A stretch of DNA of 64,000 bases, taken from contig NGZR01000005.1 in NCBI GenBank assembly GCA_002197995.1, forward strand, positions 2,852,001 to 2,916,000, read 5' to 3'. Under the pieces are notes generated by a model. The model was not told where the DNA came from. It searched no databases and worked only from the letters and a program-made list of their open reading frames with translations. Position 1 is the stretch's first letter. Every line of letters begins with the position of its first letter. Origin of the DNA: Gaeumannomyces sp. JS-464. Taxonomy: Eukaryota; Ascomycota; Sordariomycetes; Magnaporthales; Magnaporthaceae. The translations under genes and the position numbers were made by a program. This document shows, piece by piece, positions 35,391 to 44,911 of this stretch.

Positions 35391-36125
35391 TCAAGGCTTC
35401 TTGCTCGGCACGCCGTCCTCCAGGTCCGTGGGCTGACTCTCAAGAACCGACAACGAATCACCAAGCCCGTCCGTTGCAGGCCTGGGTTCACCCTGCAGTC
35501 CTCTCACACTGTCGGCATCGCCCTCTAGCTCTCTGTCAGGGGATCGCCCTCCTGACCCCTTTGACCTCTTTGAGGGCTTAGACCCCGTCATCGGGCTCCC
35601 ACCGAACGTGCGCAGCGCAAACTTGGGCCCGCTGCTGCCGCCATCGCCAATCTTGTTCGAGCCGGCCGACGGCCCCTTCTTCCAAGGGGCGCTTCCGAAC
35701 AGGTGCTTTCACAGCGGCAGGCACACCGGGATGGCAATGCAGACGAGCGTGATGGCCAGCTCGGCGATGGGCCAGCCGCAGGTCGGGATCGCATCGACCG
35801 TGTAGTTCTCGCTGGCCAGCCCGCCCAGCCCGATGGTGCGCTTGACGGCGCACGCCGCGGCCACGAGGCCCAGGCTCATGGCGGCCGCGACGCAGGTCGC
35901 GCACAGCAGCACCGCGAACGGCGTGATCGGGATCGGGCAGTGTCCGCCCTCGATCGTCTTGTCCCACAGGTAGGCCGGCGGGGCGCACTGGAAGGCGAAG
36001 ACGAAGGGCGCGACGCCCGTGGCGAGGAACAGGATCCCGATGGCGGTCCAGATGGCGACGCGGCGCCACCGGACCGTGACCAGGCGCAGGAGGAAGAGCC
36101 CGAGGGACACCTTGGCGACGCCCAT
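35391..36125 (-). pseudogene. truncated rhodopsin-domain (Pth11-like) membrane protein
   Basis: The fragment resembles the C-terminal half of fungal rhodopsin-domain integral membrane proteins. It reads MGVAKVSLGLFLLRLV, then a TM segment (IWTAIGILFLATGVAPFVFA), FQCAPPAYLWDKTIEGGHC, a second TM, GLASENYTVDAIPTCGWPIAE and a last TM (LAITLVCIAIPVC). Immediately after, at CLPL, an in-frame TGA (35709-35711) interrupts the frame. The same frame then continues through a typical cytoplasmic tail (KHLFGSAPWKKGPS, SPMTGSKPSKRSKGSGG) to a stop at 35391. The N-terminal TM helices are missing: homology stops at about 36125, where P450 sequence on the other strand begins. Truncation plus stop mark it as a pseudogene or broken gene. 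Confidence 0.7.
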
Positions 36126-36133
36126 GGTTGAGA

Positions 36134-37370
36134 CGCCGAGCATCCTCCAGCTGGAAGGCCACGTGGACGAGGCTATACAGCTACTGTGTCGCCAGCTCGA
36201 GGACCGCTTCATGAGAGCCAAGGATGGAAGCTTTGGTGAGAGCTTCGACCTTGGCGAGTGGGTCTCGATGTGTAAGTGACGATCCTAAGGGCTGTGTTGT
36301 CCATGCATGGCCTGCTATTTCTGACACAGCCATCCATCCGATGCATGGGATGCCATTGGTCAAATCGCCTTCTCCAAGCATTTTGGCTACCTCGAGAAAG
36401 GGTGCGACTTCGACGGGCACATCTGGTTGTCAGGGGTCGGCTCCGACTATCTCGCCGCCTTCAGCCAACTGCCATACCTGGACCGCTGGATCGACAAGAA
36501 CCCCGTCTTCCCCGTCGGCGGCGCCACCAGGCTGCTCGCATCGACGCTCTGGAGGTTCCATGACTGCATGCACGGCCTCGATGAGCACAAAGGGGCCAAT
36601 GATTTCCTGGGTAGGTTCGTCCAAGCCAAGGCCGAGCACCCCGACGTCGTCGGCGACAAGCATATTGTCAGCTACCTGGCCATCAACATGCTCGCCGGCG
36701 CCGACACGACCGCGATCGCGATCAAGGCCGTGCTGTACTACGTCCTGCGCACGCCACGCGTCAAGAAGCGGCTCGAGGAGTCCCTGGCTTCCGCCGGCCT
36801 CTGCGCCCCAAGAAACCCGACCAGGACGCGGTGCCGGCGTACGCCGAGGCGAGGGCGGTGCGGTACCTCGAGGCGGTCGTGCGCGAGGCCATGCGCCTGC
36901 ACCCGGGCGTCGCCATGACGCTGCCGCGGCGCGTCCCACGGCCCGACCCGACGTCGCCGTCGCCCGCGCTCGTGCTGCCTGGCGGGCTCGCCGTCCCGCC
37001 CGGCGCAAGCGTTGACATGAACCCGTACGTCGTCGGGCGCAACAGGGCTGCGTTCGGCAGCGACGCGGACGACTTCAGGCCCGAGCGGTGGCTGCTGCGG
37101 GCCGGCGACGGCGAGACGGAGGAGGAGTTCATGCAGAGGCTCAGGACTATGAACGCGGCGGATCTGATCTTTGGGGCCGGCTCCCGCATCTGCCTGGACA
37201 GGCACCTCGGCCTGATCGAGGTCTACAAGGTCGTCGCGTCGCTGTTTGCGCGCTACGAGGTGGACATGGTGCAGCCAGAGAGGAAGTGGTGGACTCGGAA
37301 CGGGTTCTTTCTTCGGCAAAAAGGCCTGCGGGTTCGGATGAGGCGGGGGGATTGTGCTTCGGCCCAATAA
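36134..37370 (+). pseudogene. N-terminally truncated cytochrome P450
   Basis: C-terminal two-thirds of a fungal P450. It opens abruptly at PSILQLEGHVDEAIQLLC, crosses an intron (donor near 36269, acceptor before 36331) into SDAWDAIGQIAFSKHFGYLE, then shows the I-helix AGADTTAIAIKAVLYYVL, the ExxR helix EAVVREAMRLHPG, the PERW region DDFRPERWLLR and the haem loop FGAGSRICLDRHLGLIE with Cys ligand. The membrane anchor and first 130 or so residues are absent; upstream sequence is instead the rhodopsin fragment on the other strand. One missing base in CCCC at 36806-36809 breaks the frame (GLCAP|KKPDQDAVPAYAEAR). The haem-loop GxRxCLD lacks the usual Gly after Cys. Stop TAA is at 37368-37370. Confidence 0.8.
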
Positions 37371-37592
37371 TTAGAAACCGGGGGAATGATTAAGCTAGTG
37401 TTGCCACAAAAAACAGTCGCTAACGTCCATGATCAATTCCACGCTAAATCATTGACACCCCCCGATGGTCAGGTCCTGCCACAAATTACGATCCCTTATA
37501 CTTGGTGTCCGCATTGCTACTTCTTGTTCCCCACTGCGCAATGGACTTTTTAAACCAACAGCTCTCCAATTGTTTCTATCATCCAATGAACA

Positions 37593-37663
37593 GCGTGTGT
37601 GGTTTAAGGGTAAAATCCATCGTTGCCATCGATGGGCTCCCGGTTCGAGTCCGGGCACACGCA
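37593..37663 (+). tRNA. tRNA-Gly (anticodon GCC)
   Basis: A complete cloverleaf can be folded by eye. The 7-bp acceptor stem pairs GCGTGTG with CACACGC; a short D arm holds GGGTA in the loop. The anticodon stem is CATCG/CGATG with loop TTGCCAT (GCC at 37625-37627), the variable loop has four bases, and the T arm is CCCGG/CCGGG with loop TTCGAGT. Discriminator A is at 37663. There is no intron. The D-loop and anticodon arm resemble tRNA-Gly(GCC) of other ascomycetes. Confidence 0.93.
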
Positions 37664-38304
37664 AATTCTTCATTTTTTCGCCCCTGGTTTTCGCGACGGC
37701 CGGATTGCGTTGGTTACTTTTTAAGCGGCTCGTCCCATTTTGCTTCTTTTCGTCCCGCCTGCTATTTATTCCTGCCTCCGATTTTTAAAGCCGCGGTCCT
37801 ATCGGCAATCCGTTGTCCGAGCGTTGCCATTTGCTCATTGCTTATTTTTCTCAATAATCTCGTGAGGCTGTGGCTTTTTCGTGATCAATCCTACTGGCCT
37901 GCAAGGGATAGGGATTTTTACGAACATGCCCTTCGTTTCAGCTTATGCAGTTTCCCCCTTCTGGCCACCCTCCTCATCAGTGATGAAGGGATGGAAGAAA
38001 AAGAGATTAGTGGTGTTGGCTGGGCAGCCACCCGGAGCGAGCAGCCCGCTCGCGCTTGCCCACCACACATTTCTAGTGTCGTGCATTTCCCTCATGCTGT
38101 AGTTTTCAGCCTTCCAAAGCCTCAAGGCGCCAGCGGCACGCCAGGCTTGACACGAACAGGCCAATGACGGCATTCCCGTGCAGTAGTTGGTGTGAAGGGG
38201 CGAAAAGCTAGCACCGATGCGATCACCAAAAGGAGTGCACCAAGAGCTGAAGATTCTCTGACCACACGTTAGTGGCTACTTCTTGGTTGGAGTTGGTGAC
38301 TAGG

Positions 38305-38342
38305 TACGCCGCTCTTCTACGCCGCTCGTCCACGCCGCTCGA
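38305..38342. repeat. three tandem 12-13-bp units with acgccgctc core
   Basis: Three copies of acgccgctc separated by 3-4 bases, about 350 bp before the P450 start codon. Could be a protein-binding array or a chance duplication. Confidence 0.6.
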
Positions 38343-38597
38343 CGTTGATAGTTACCAATATTGTGTTCCGGTCTTAGTGAGCCCCATCTCCTCGTAGCCA
38401 CTTTCGGGTCTCCTGACATGGCGCAGCGAAGGGTAACCCCGAGGCTATGTCTTGGTATCGGCCTGGAAAGGAAAGTCGCCCATCGCCGGCGGCTATGCGG
38501 AAGCAGTGGGAGCTGAGGCCAAGGAGAGAACAGGTGCCAGGAGAGGGTGTGCTCTTTGGCTGCCTTATACGCCTGTATGGCAACTGTTTCTTGTCAG

Positions 38598-38605
38598 TAT
38601 AAAAA
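38598..38605 (+). promoter_or_regulatory. TATA box of the P450 gene
   Basis: tataaaaa lies about 80 bp before the ATG at 38687. An alternative in-frame ATG at 38612 is only 7 bp after it and so is unlikely to be the start. Confidence 0.55.
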
Positions 38606-38686
38606 CCACGCATGGAACCTGTGATACAGAATCGTTCAGTTTCATCTCTTCATCTAGAAACACCGGCCCATGGGATATCAGACACG

Positions 38687-40467
38687 ATGCTCCTCAAACA
38701 GAATTTCCTTGCCTCCTGGGGGCTCGTCAGCGTGGCACTTCTCATCATCTGCCTTGTCAGTACTACCTCTAGCGTACTCCTGCCTCGGGCTCATTGCCTG
38801 CTTGTCTGCGTACTGATCGACCTGTCTTGCCACGCAGATCACGGCCATCGTTTTGGCGAAGGCGATATACAATGTCTTCTTTCATCCACTCGCTGGATAC
38901 CAGGGCCAGTCGCGTACCGCGCCTCTGAGGTTCCTCGCCTTATCCAGGAGATGGCTGGCAACACGGTCCACAAATGGGCTGAGCTGCACGCCAAGTACGG
39001 ACCCGTTGTCCGCATTGCCCCGGGCCAGCTTTCCTATATCAGCAACGATGCCTGGAGGGACATATACGCCGCAAAAGGTGCTCTCTCCTCTCCTGGCTCC
39101 CCAGAGACGCTCGAATCTGCCAGTACCCTAGAGAAAGGGATCGCCAGCCCCGAAAAGGCACCCTATACGGCGTGCCCAGTTCCTCCGAACTCCACACTCA
39201 AGACGGCAAAGGCCAGGCAGATGTCGAGGGAAGAGATGACGTTCCCAGGGGACGAGTTTGAGTTCTTCGACGGCGATGCCAAGCCGATGATATCGTGCGA
39301 CCCAACCAACCACGCGCGGCATCGACGGATCATCGGCTCCGCTTTCTCAGACCCAGCCGTGCGGGCCTACGAGCCCGTCGTTATCGAGCGCACGACAAAG
39401 CTACTCAACCGGCTCGAGGAGCACGCCATGAGGCAGCAGGCCGTGGATGCTGTTGCTTGGTTTAACTTTGCTATGTTCGACATCACGAGCAGCTTAGTCT
39501 TTGGCCGCGGCGGTGGCGAAACGGGAGTGGGCGCAGGGTGCTTCGGCTGCCTGTAGAGGGGCGACTACCATCCCTGGGTTGCCCGCGTGTTCCCGGGCAT
39601 GAAGCTGATCGCGCTGAGCGAGGTCGTCGCGCGGCGATCCCAGGCCTCGGCACACTCGTCGGCCGGCTGGTGCCGCGGCGCCTGGTCGACGAGGCCGCGG
39701 CGCACGTGCAGGTAGTCAGGGACCTGGTCGACCGGCGAATCGCGACGCCCGAGGACCCGGCAGCGCCGGACTTCATGACGCACATCCTGAAGCGCAACGG
39801 CGGTGGCGGGAGCAGAAGCAAGAACGGCAGCCTGTCGCACGATGAGCTCTACCTCGACGCGCAGTTGCTCGCGATCGCCGGTTCGGAGACGACGGCGACG
39901 CTGCTCGCGGCCGCCGTGCACCTCCTGTCGCAGAACCCGACGGCGCGCGCCGGGCTCGTCGCGGCGCCCCGGTCGGAGTTCAGGACCGAGAGGGACCTGA
40001 CGCCCGCGAGGGCGGCCAGCTTGGTGCCATACGTCGCGGCCGTCGTCAGCGAGGCGCTCAGGCTGCACCCGCCGGGCGCGATCAACATGCCGCGCACCGT
40101 CCCCGCGGGCGGAGCCGTCATCGCCGGCCGGCTTGTGCCCGGGGGCAGCACGGTCGGGTTTGCGCAGTACGCCGCGTACCGGTCGCCGGTGCACTTTACG
40201 GACCCGCTCTCAATCGTGCCGGAGCGCTGGATGGCGGGCATGGGCAGCGGAGAGGAGGCGGCGAGGTTCGCGGGCGACAGCTTTAACGTCTTCCGGCCCT
40301 TTAGCTACGGGCCGCGTAACTACGTCGGGCAGAACCTCGCCCTCCTCGAGGTCAGGTACATCCTTGCGCGTCTGTACTGGCGCTTCGAAGTTGAGGTCTT
40401 GCCTGGCCAGGAGAACTGGGACGTGGGGCAGAAGACATATCTCTCATGGGTCAAGCCGCCGCTCTAG
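38687..40467 (+). CDS. cytochrome P450 monooxygenase with in-frame stop and frame breaks
   Basis: A fungal microsomal P450 of secondary-metabolism type. An N-terminal anchor (FLASWGLVSVALLIICL) is followed by an intron 38756-38837 and AIVLAKAIYNVFFHPLAGY. Later come WAELHAKYGPVVRIAPGQLSY, HARHRRIIGSAFSDPAVRAY, the I-helix AIAGSETTATLLAAAVHLL, ExxR VVSEALRLHPPGA, the PERW motif and a haem region FRPFSYGPRNYVGQNLALLE. At the haem ligand the family has FxxGxRxCxG; here the sequence reads YGPRNYVGQ, so the invariant Cys is Tyr. The TAG at 39554-39556 interrupts FGCL|RGDYHPWVARVF. Frame changes are needed near 38900 and 39638-39641 (one missing C each). A further intron near 39077-39200 is possible. 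The missing Cys and the substitution-type stop suggest the gene no longer makes an active P450. Confidence 0.78.
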
Positions 40468-41146
40468 GTGCGTTTGAAGGCTGTAAAATCGACGGCTCCA
40501 AACGTATGCTCCTGATATTTCCACATTCGGTTTGCAAACATGGTCTTGGCAATGGTCCCATCGATTCGCGGCTTGACCGACATCGGGTTCCTGACGAGCC
40601 AAGCTTTGGGCTATGGACATAGCAACCTCTGATTAATTAATGCTGGAACATCAGGTTCCGTTCGCTGACGAATCGTGCCTGTTCTCTCTTTTCGCGAACA
40701 TCGCAATGCCATTAAACGGCCCAGTGAGCCGAAACAAGGTTTTTCCAGGCCTGTAGGTCTGGAGAAAGGGGGACGGACAGGCGGGGTTGGGCCCCGCAAG
40801 GGCGCTGGCGATTGGTGCCCTCATGCCCTCAATATGTCAATGCCTACTCCAAAAAGGCACCAAATTTGGGATTGCCCCTTGGGACCCCAACACCGGTTGC
40901 ACTGCAACTTACTCAAGCCCATCCGTTCAGGGGCCAGAGGGCAGTCGGTGTATGCCGGTGCAACCACCGCAGAAGCAAAAGCAACCCTGGCGTCCAATGG
41001 GTAGCGCCCAGGGTCCACAGCGTCGTCATGGGGCATGCCCCGAGGGGTTGGGACGACAAGTTGAAAAAGAAGATGCGGCCCGGCATGCGGCAGCCATCCG
41101 AGGAGCCACAGACAACGTCCACACACGCTCGCTTCCAAAACTCGCC
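40468..41146. other. intergenic region
   Basis: Between the P450 and lactonase genes, both on +. No gene recognised; presumably contains the lactonase promoter. Confidence 0.55.
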
Positions 41147-42886
41147 ATGTACTCGTCTGTCTTCGTTGCTGCCGCGGCCGCCCTCGTGCTGTCCCGGGCG
41201 CAGGTGGCGCTGGGTGACGTCCCACCACAGGCGCAGCTCATCGACCAGAAGAGCTTCAACGCCCTGCCGTCCGTGCCGCCGCCCGCTGTGTTCAACTCCT
41301 CAGGGGTAAGCGCCAAGCCCTGCACATTTTCCCGTGCCGCACCACAGGCCTAATCGATGTGCCTACCCAGATCTTCACGCCTCCCGGGACCACCGTGGAG
41401 TCTCTGCTCGACAAGCCCTTCCACGTCTATGACAATGAGTTTCTCGAGGTCATTGGGTCAAACCCAACCTTGACATTGATCGGGCAAACCGCCTCGGATC
41501 CTATTTTCCACGAGGCGGTTGTGTGGTGAGTGCATCTCGCGATTCGAACCCCATTTTCCTGATGGCTCATGGCGTTAACCGTTGCCGAAATAACAGGAGC
41601 AACAAAACCGAAGAGATGTTCTTTGTTCAGAACGCAGGCGCACCCGCCGCGGGAACTGGTCTCAAGAAATCTGCTATTGTCCAGAAGATCTCCCTGGCCC
41701 AGGCCGCGGCTGTGTCGAACCAGAGGAACGCTACTGGCAAGGTCGAGATCACGACAGTGGACGCGAAGCCCACTGTCATCAACCCAAACGGTGCGTGCGC
41801 GTTATCGTAGGAATATGGCGCCATTGGATGTACTCTAATCAACTTTCCACTCTAGGCGACCAACTACCGAGGCAAGATTGTCTTTGCCGGCGAGGGCCAG
41901 GGAGACAATGTCCCCTCGACTCTGTTTCTCATGGATCCCGTCGCTCCTTACAACACAACGAGTGAGTAGTGTTCCCTTACATTTTTCTTCTGCCTCTAGC
42001 AAAGTCTGACGATGTTCCACACAAGTCGTCCTCAACAACTTCTTTGGGCGCCAGTTCAACTCTCTGAACGACGTGGCCGTCAACCCTCGCAATCGGGATC
42101 TCTACTTCACCGATGTTCTCTATGGATTCTGGCAGAAATTCAGGCCGGCCCCCGGCTTGCCGAACCAGGTCTACCGCTACGACGACCGCACGGGCGCCGT
42201 GTCGGTTGTGGCTGATGGCTTTGACGCTCCCAACGGTCTCCAATTTTCCCCCGATGGAATGCATGCCTATGTCACCGACACTGGCGTCAACCACGGGGTT
42301 CTCGGAATTGACAATTCGAGGCCAGCCACCATGTAAGCATGTTTGCCATTTTCCCTCACCCAGCCTTTTGACATGAAAAAGATAACATGGTATTGACAAG
42401 GCTCTTTCTGCAAGATATCGATTCGATGTTCAAGATGATGGAACATGGAGCAACCGCAAGACGTTTGCCTACGTCGGCAGCGGGATCCCTGATGGTAAGC
42501 CAGAAACACAACATGCCTTGAAGAGAAGAACCCGAAAGACAAAAGAAAACAGGAGTTGATTAACTCGTATCAAACGCTTTCAGGAATTCACTGCGATACC
42601 AAGGGCAAAGTCTACGCCGGCTGCGGAGACGGGGTTCATGTCTGGAACCCTCGGGCAAGCTGATCGGCAAGATCTACCTCGGAAGCGGGGTGGCCAACTT
42701 CAACTTTGCCGGGAAGGGAAGGATGGTCATCTGCGCGGAGACGAAGCTGTGTATGCTACGCTCGGGCCGAGGGAGCCGTCGTTGCGAGCGAGATGTGAAA
42801 GTCCAAAGAATGTGGCCTCGGAGACTTCGGTATTGCGGAGACATTACATCCATGTAACGGCACAGTATACAGCTCAGAAAAGCTAG
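41147..42886 (+). CDS. secreted SMP-30/gluconolactonase-type lactonohydrolase
   Basis: A six-bladed propeller lactonase of the SMP-30/gluconolaconase/LRE family, likely secreted (signal MYSSVFVAAAAALVLSRAQVALG). Exons: 41147-41305, 41371-41525, 41597-41790, 41856-41961, 42026-42332, 42415-42494 and 42584-about 42886. Most joins are in phase, for example HEAVVW|SNKTEEMFF and IPDG|IHCDTKGKVYAGCGDG. Metal-site segments are recognisable: LNDVAVNPRNRDLYFTD, APNGLQFSPDGMHAYVTDTG, and GIHCDTKGKVYAG with the catalytic Asp region. Exons 3 and 4 do not close by one base (NPNG|ATNYRGKIVFAG). In the last exon one C is missing at 42648-42650 (WNP|SGKLIGKIYLGSG) and another shift occurs near 42750, so the exact C-terminus is uncertain. 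Fungal relatives hydrolyse aldonate lactones or polyketide lactones such as zearalenone; the substrate here is open. Confidence 0.85.
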
Positions 42887-43084
42887 TATAGTCCACTCAT
42901 TAGCTCCTGCAAAAATATCAACAAACTTAATCGAAACACGCTCCTAGTCAATACGACTGTGAAATGAGCAACTAGAGAAGCGTTTTCGCCAGTACAAAAT
43001 TGGATAGAGAAGCTCGAAGTCAGTCCAGTGACATCCCTGGGAAAAGGTGGAAGTGACTCAATCAATCAATTATTGTGCTTGCTA

Positions 43085-43112
43085 AGTCGGAGCCCCCCCT
43101 GTTGGGCCACCC
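43085..43112 (+). repeat. left terminal inverted repeat
   Basis: 28 bases starting AGTCGGAG. The block CCCCTGTTGGGCCACCC is repeated directly next to it at about 43112-43128 as CCCCTGTTGAGCCACCC, so the left end carries two tandem copies of the inner motif. Confidence 0.9.
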
Positions 43113-43229
43113 CCCTGTTGAGCCACCCACGAGGCCCACAGCCACAAATCGTCACGCGTATTTCAATTCTACGGGATTCCATCAATTTTAATCCGTTTTC
43201 CTTCCTTTTTGTTGCATTCGAACGATGAA

Positions 43230-44827
43230 ATGCCAGAGAAACAATATACAGAAGAAGACGTCAAACGAGCCGTTGCTGCGGTGCAGGCAAAGGCCTCAAT
43301 CCGGGCGGCTGCTCGCGCTAATGGGATACCAAAGTCGACCTTACAGCATCGCCTTCAAGGCACCCTACCTATCCGGCAATCCCAAGAGCCTTTCCAGCGG
43401 TTAGGGCCGGCCTTGGAAAAGCCCTAGCAAATTGGGTGCTTGTTCAGGCCTCCCTAGGCCTCCCTCCAACGCACGCAAAAGTCCGCTTTTTTGCGGAGGA
43501 GATCCTACGCCGGCAGGGCACCCAACCGGCCCTCGGGAAGCGTTGGATTTACCGCTTTTTACAAAGATATCCGGAGATCCGGGTCGGTGAGGGCTGGCGC
43601 ATAGAACGGCACGCCTTAAAGGGGCTACTACGGAAGTAATAAAGCGTGGTGGCAACGCCTGGAGGTTCCGGAGGTGGCCGGGATCAAGCCGGAAAACACG
43701 TACAATATGGATGAAGGCGGCCTGCAGGAGGGCAAGACGGGTAACGGGCTTGTTCTAGGCCTCGTGGAGGCCCGGATTTGCAAAGAAAGAGCCCGATCTC
43801 GCACTTGGACGAGTTTCCTCGAGTGCATCTCGGCCACTGGGGTTTCGCTTCCTCCCCTTATCATTTTCAAAAGGAAAATACGTGCAAGAACAGTGGTTTC
43901 CAGAGGATAAAAGCCAGTTCCAAAGCTGGCAATTTACCGCAACGGAAAACGGCTGGAACTTCTGACCGTACTGCAATTGAATGGCTGCAAAAGGTCTTCC
44001 TTCCGTGCACCCAACCCTACCCTAAACCCCGGCTTTTGATATTAGATGGCCACGGATCCCATATAACGAAAGAGTTTATGTATCTTTGCCTCCGGCACAA
44101 CGTTTATCTGCTTTATTCACCCCCTCATACCTCGCACGTTTTGCAGCCTTTGGATCTATCCGTTTTTAGCCCTCTTAAGCACGCCTACCGCAAAATAACC
44201 GGCTCCCAAGCTCTATTTACCTGCTCAACTGTGGTAGGAAAGCGTCAATTTTTGCAGACCTATGCCTTTGCAAGATCGCAAGCCCTTACCCCTTATATAG
44301 TTAGGTCGGGGTGGCGGGCATCCGGCCTTTGGCCCCGGAATATACGGAAGCCCTTATCGAGCCGACTTTTACTTGAAAACTCGCAACAAGACGACCGACG
44401 ATTCCAAATTCAACAATCCGCAGAGGATAACAGGGCCAAACAGCGTTCAACGGTCCCTCTTCGGCTGTCCCAGGTACTTTGGGAGACTCCCAAACAAAGT
44501 CGAGAGTTGGCCTTCCAAATCAGCGCCTTCAAGGCCCCCGGCAAGCCCCACGGCCCGACTTTTTTCCGGAAGGTCCAAAAAAGCTACCAAGCACGTGAAT
44601 TCGAACTGGCTGAGGCTCAGCAAAAAATTAGGCGGCTAGAGGCCAAATTGGAGGCACGGCGGCCTCGCAAAAAAAGGCGGGTGGTACCAGACCCCAACCA
44701 GACCTTCGTTGATATCCGCCGCGTTGCAGAGGCAGGGGGGCAAATTGAGGAGGCAAATGATACAGCATCAGAAAGAGCGTCAAATTCTGATCAGGAATCT
44801 ATATACAGTTGTATTGAGGTCAGTTAA
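43230..44827 (+). pseudogene. broken pogo/Fot1-type transposase (DDE_1)
   Basis: Parts in order: Psq-type helix-turn-helix (YTEEDVKRAVAAVQAKASIR, GIPKSTLQHRLQG), CENP-B/Tc5 HTH region (LGLPPTHAKVRFFAEEILRR, WIYRFLQRYPEIRV), then the DDE_1 catalytic domain with Asp in TYNMDEGG, Asp in LLILDGHGSHITKEF and Asp in VLQPLDLSVFSPLKHAYRK. A basic C-terminal tail (RRPRKKRRVVPDP) and a stop at 44825-44827 end it. At least four shifts of frame are needed (near 43420, 43625, 43655 and 43870-43960). All three catalytic Asp are present. Some breaks lie in G/C/A runs as elsewhere in the window, so the copy may be less dead than it looks. Confidence 0.85.
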
Positions 44828-44882
44828 ATAGAGGTAGAAATTTGCAGTTGAATGCACTAGGTTTGGTGTTGATCGGATTTTT

Positions 44883-44909
44883 GGGTGGCCCAACAGGGGG
44901 GCTCCGACT
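44883..44909 (-). repeat. right terminal inverted repeat
   Basis: 27 bases, reverse complement of the left end apart from one C, followed by TA. Confidence 0.9.
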
Positions 44910-44911
44910 TA

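Larger units (their letters stand above)
37664..38686. other. intergenic region upstream of P450 gene
   Basis: A T-rich tract directly after the tRNA (ttcattttttcg, 37670-37682) is a plausible Pol III termination signal. Three tandem 12-13-bp units built on acgccgctc lie at 38305-38342, and a TATA box at 38598-38605. No gene recognised. Confidence 0.5.
43085..44909 (+). mobile_element. pogo/Fot1-type (Tc1-mariner superfamily) DNA transposon, 1,825 bp
   Basis: Both ends are intact: terminal inverted repeats of 27-28 bases (left begins AGTCGGAGCCCC, right ends GGGGCTCCGACT) differ only by one C in the C-run. The element is flanked by a TA target duplication (43083-43084 and 44910-44911). Inside, a transposase-like reading frame runs on +. 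Size, TIRs, TA target and DDD catalytic motifs fit the Fot1/pogo group of filamentous fungi. It lies between the lactonase and the methyltransferase genes, in the middle of the accessory island. Confidence 0.92.

Noticed and set aside
36019..36279. P450 beginning at an ATG at 36019
   Set aside because: The first 35 codons are antisense of the rhodopsin-domain gene and carry no P450 anchor; P450 similarity starts only at about 36134.
38612..38686. P450 start at the ATG at 38612
   Set aside because: It lies only 7 bases after a TATA box and adds 25 residues before a normal membrane anchor.
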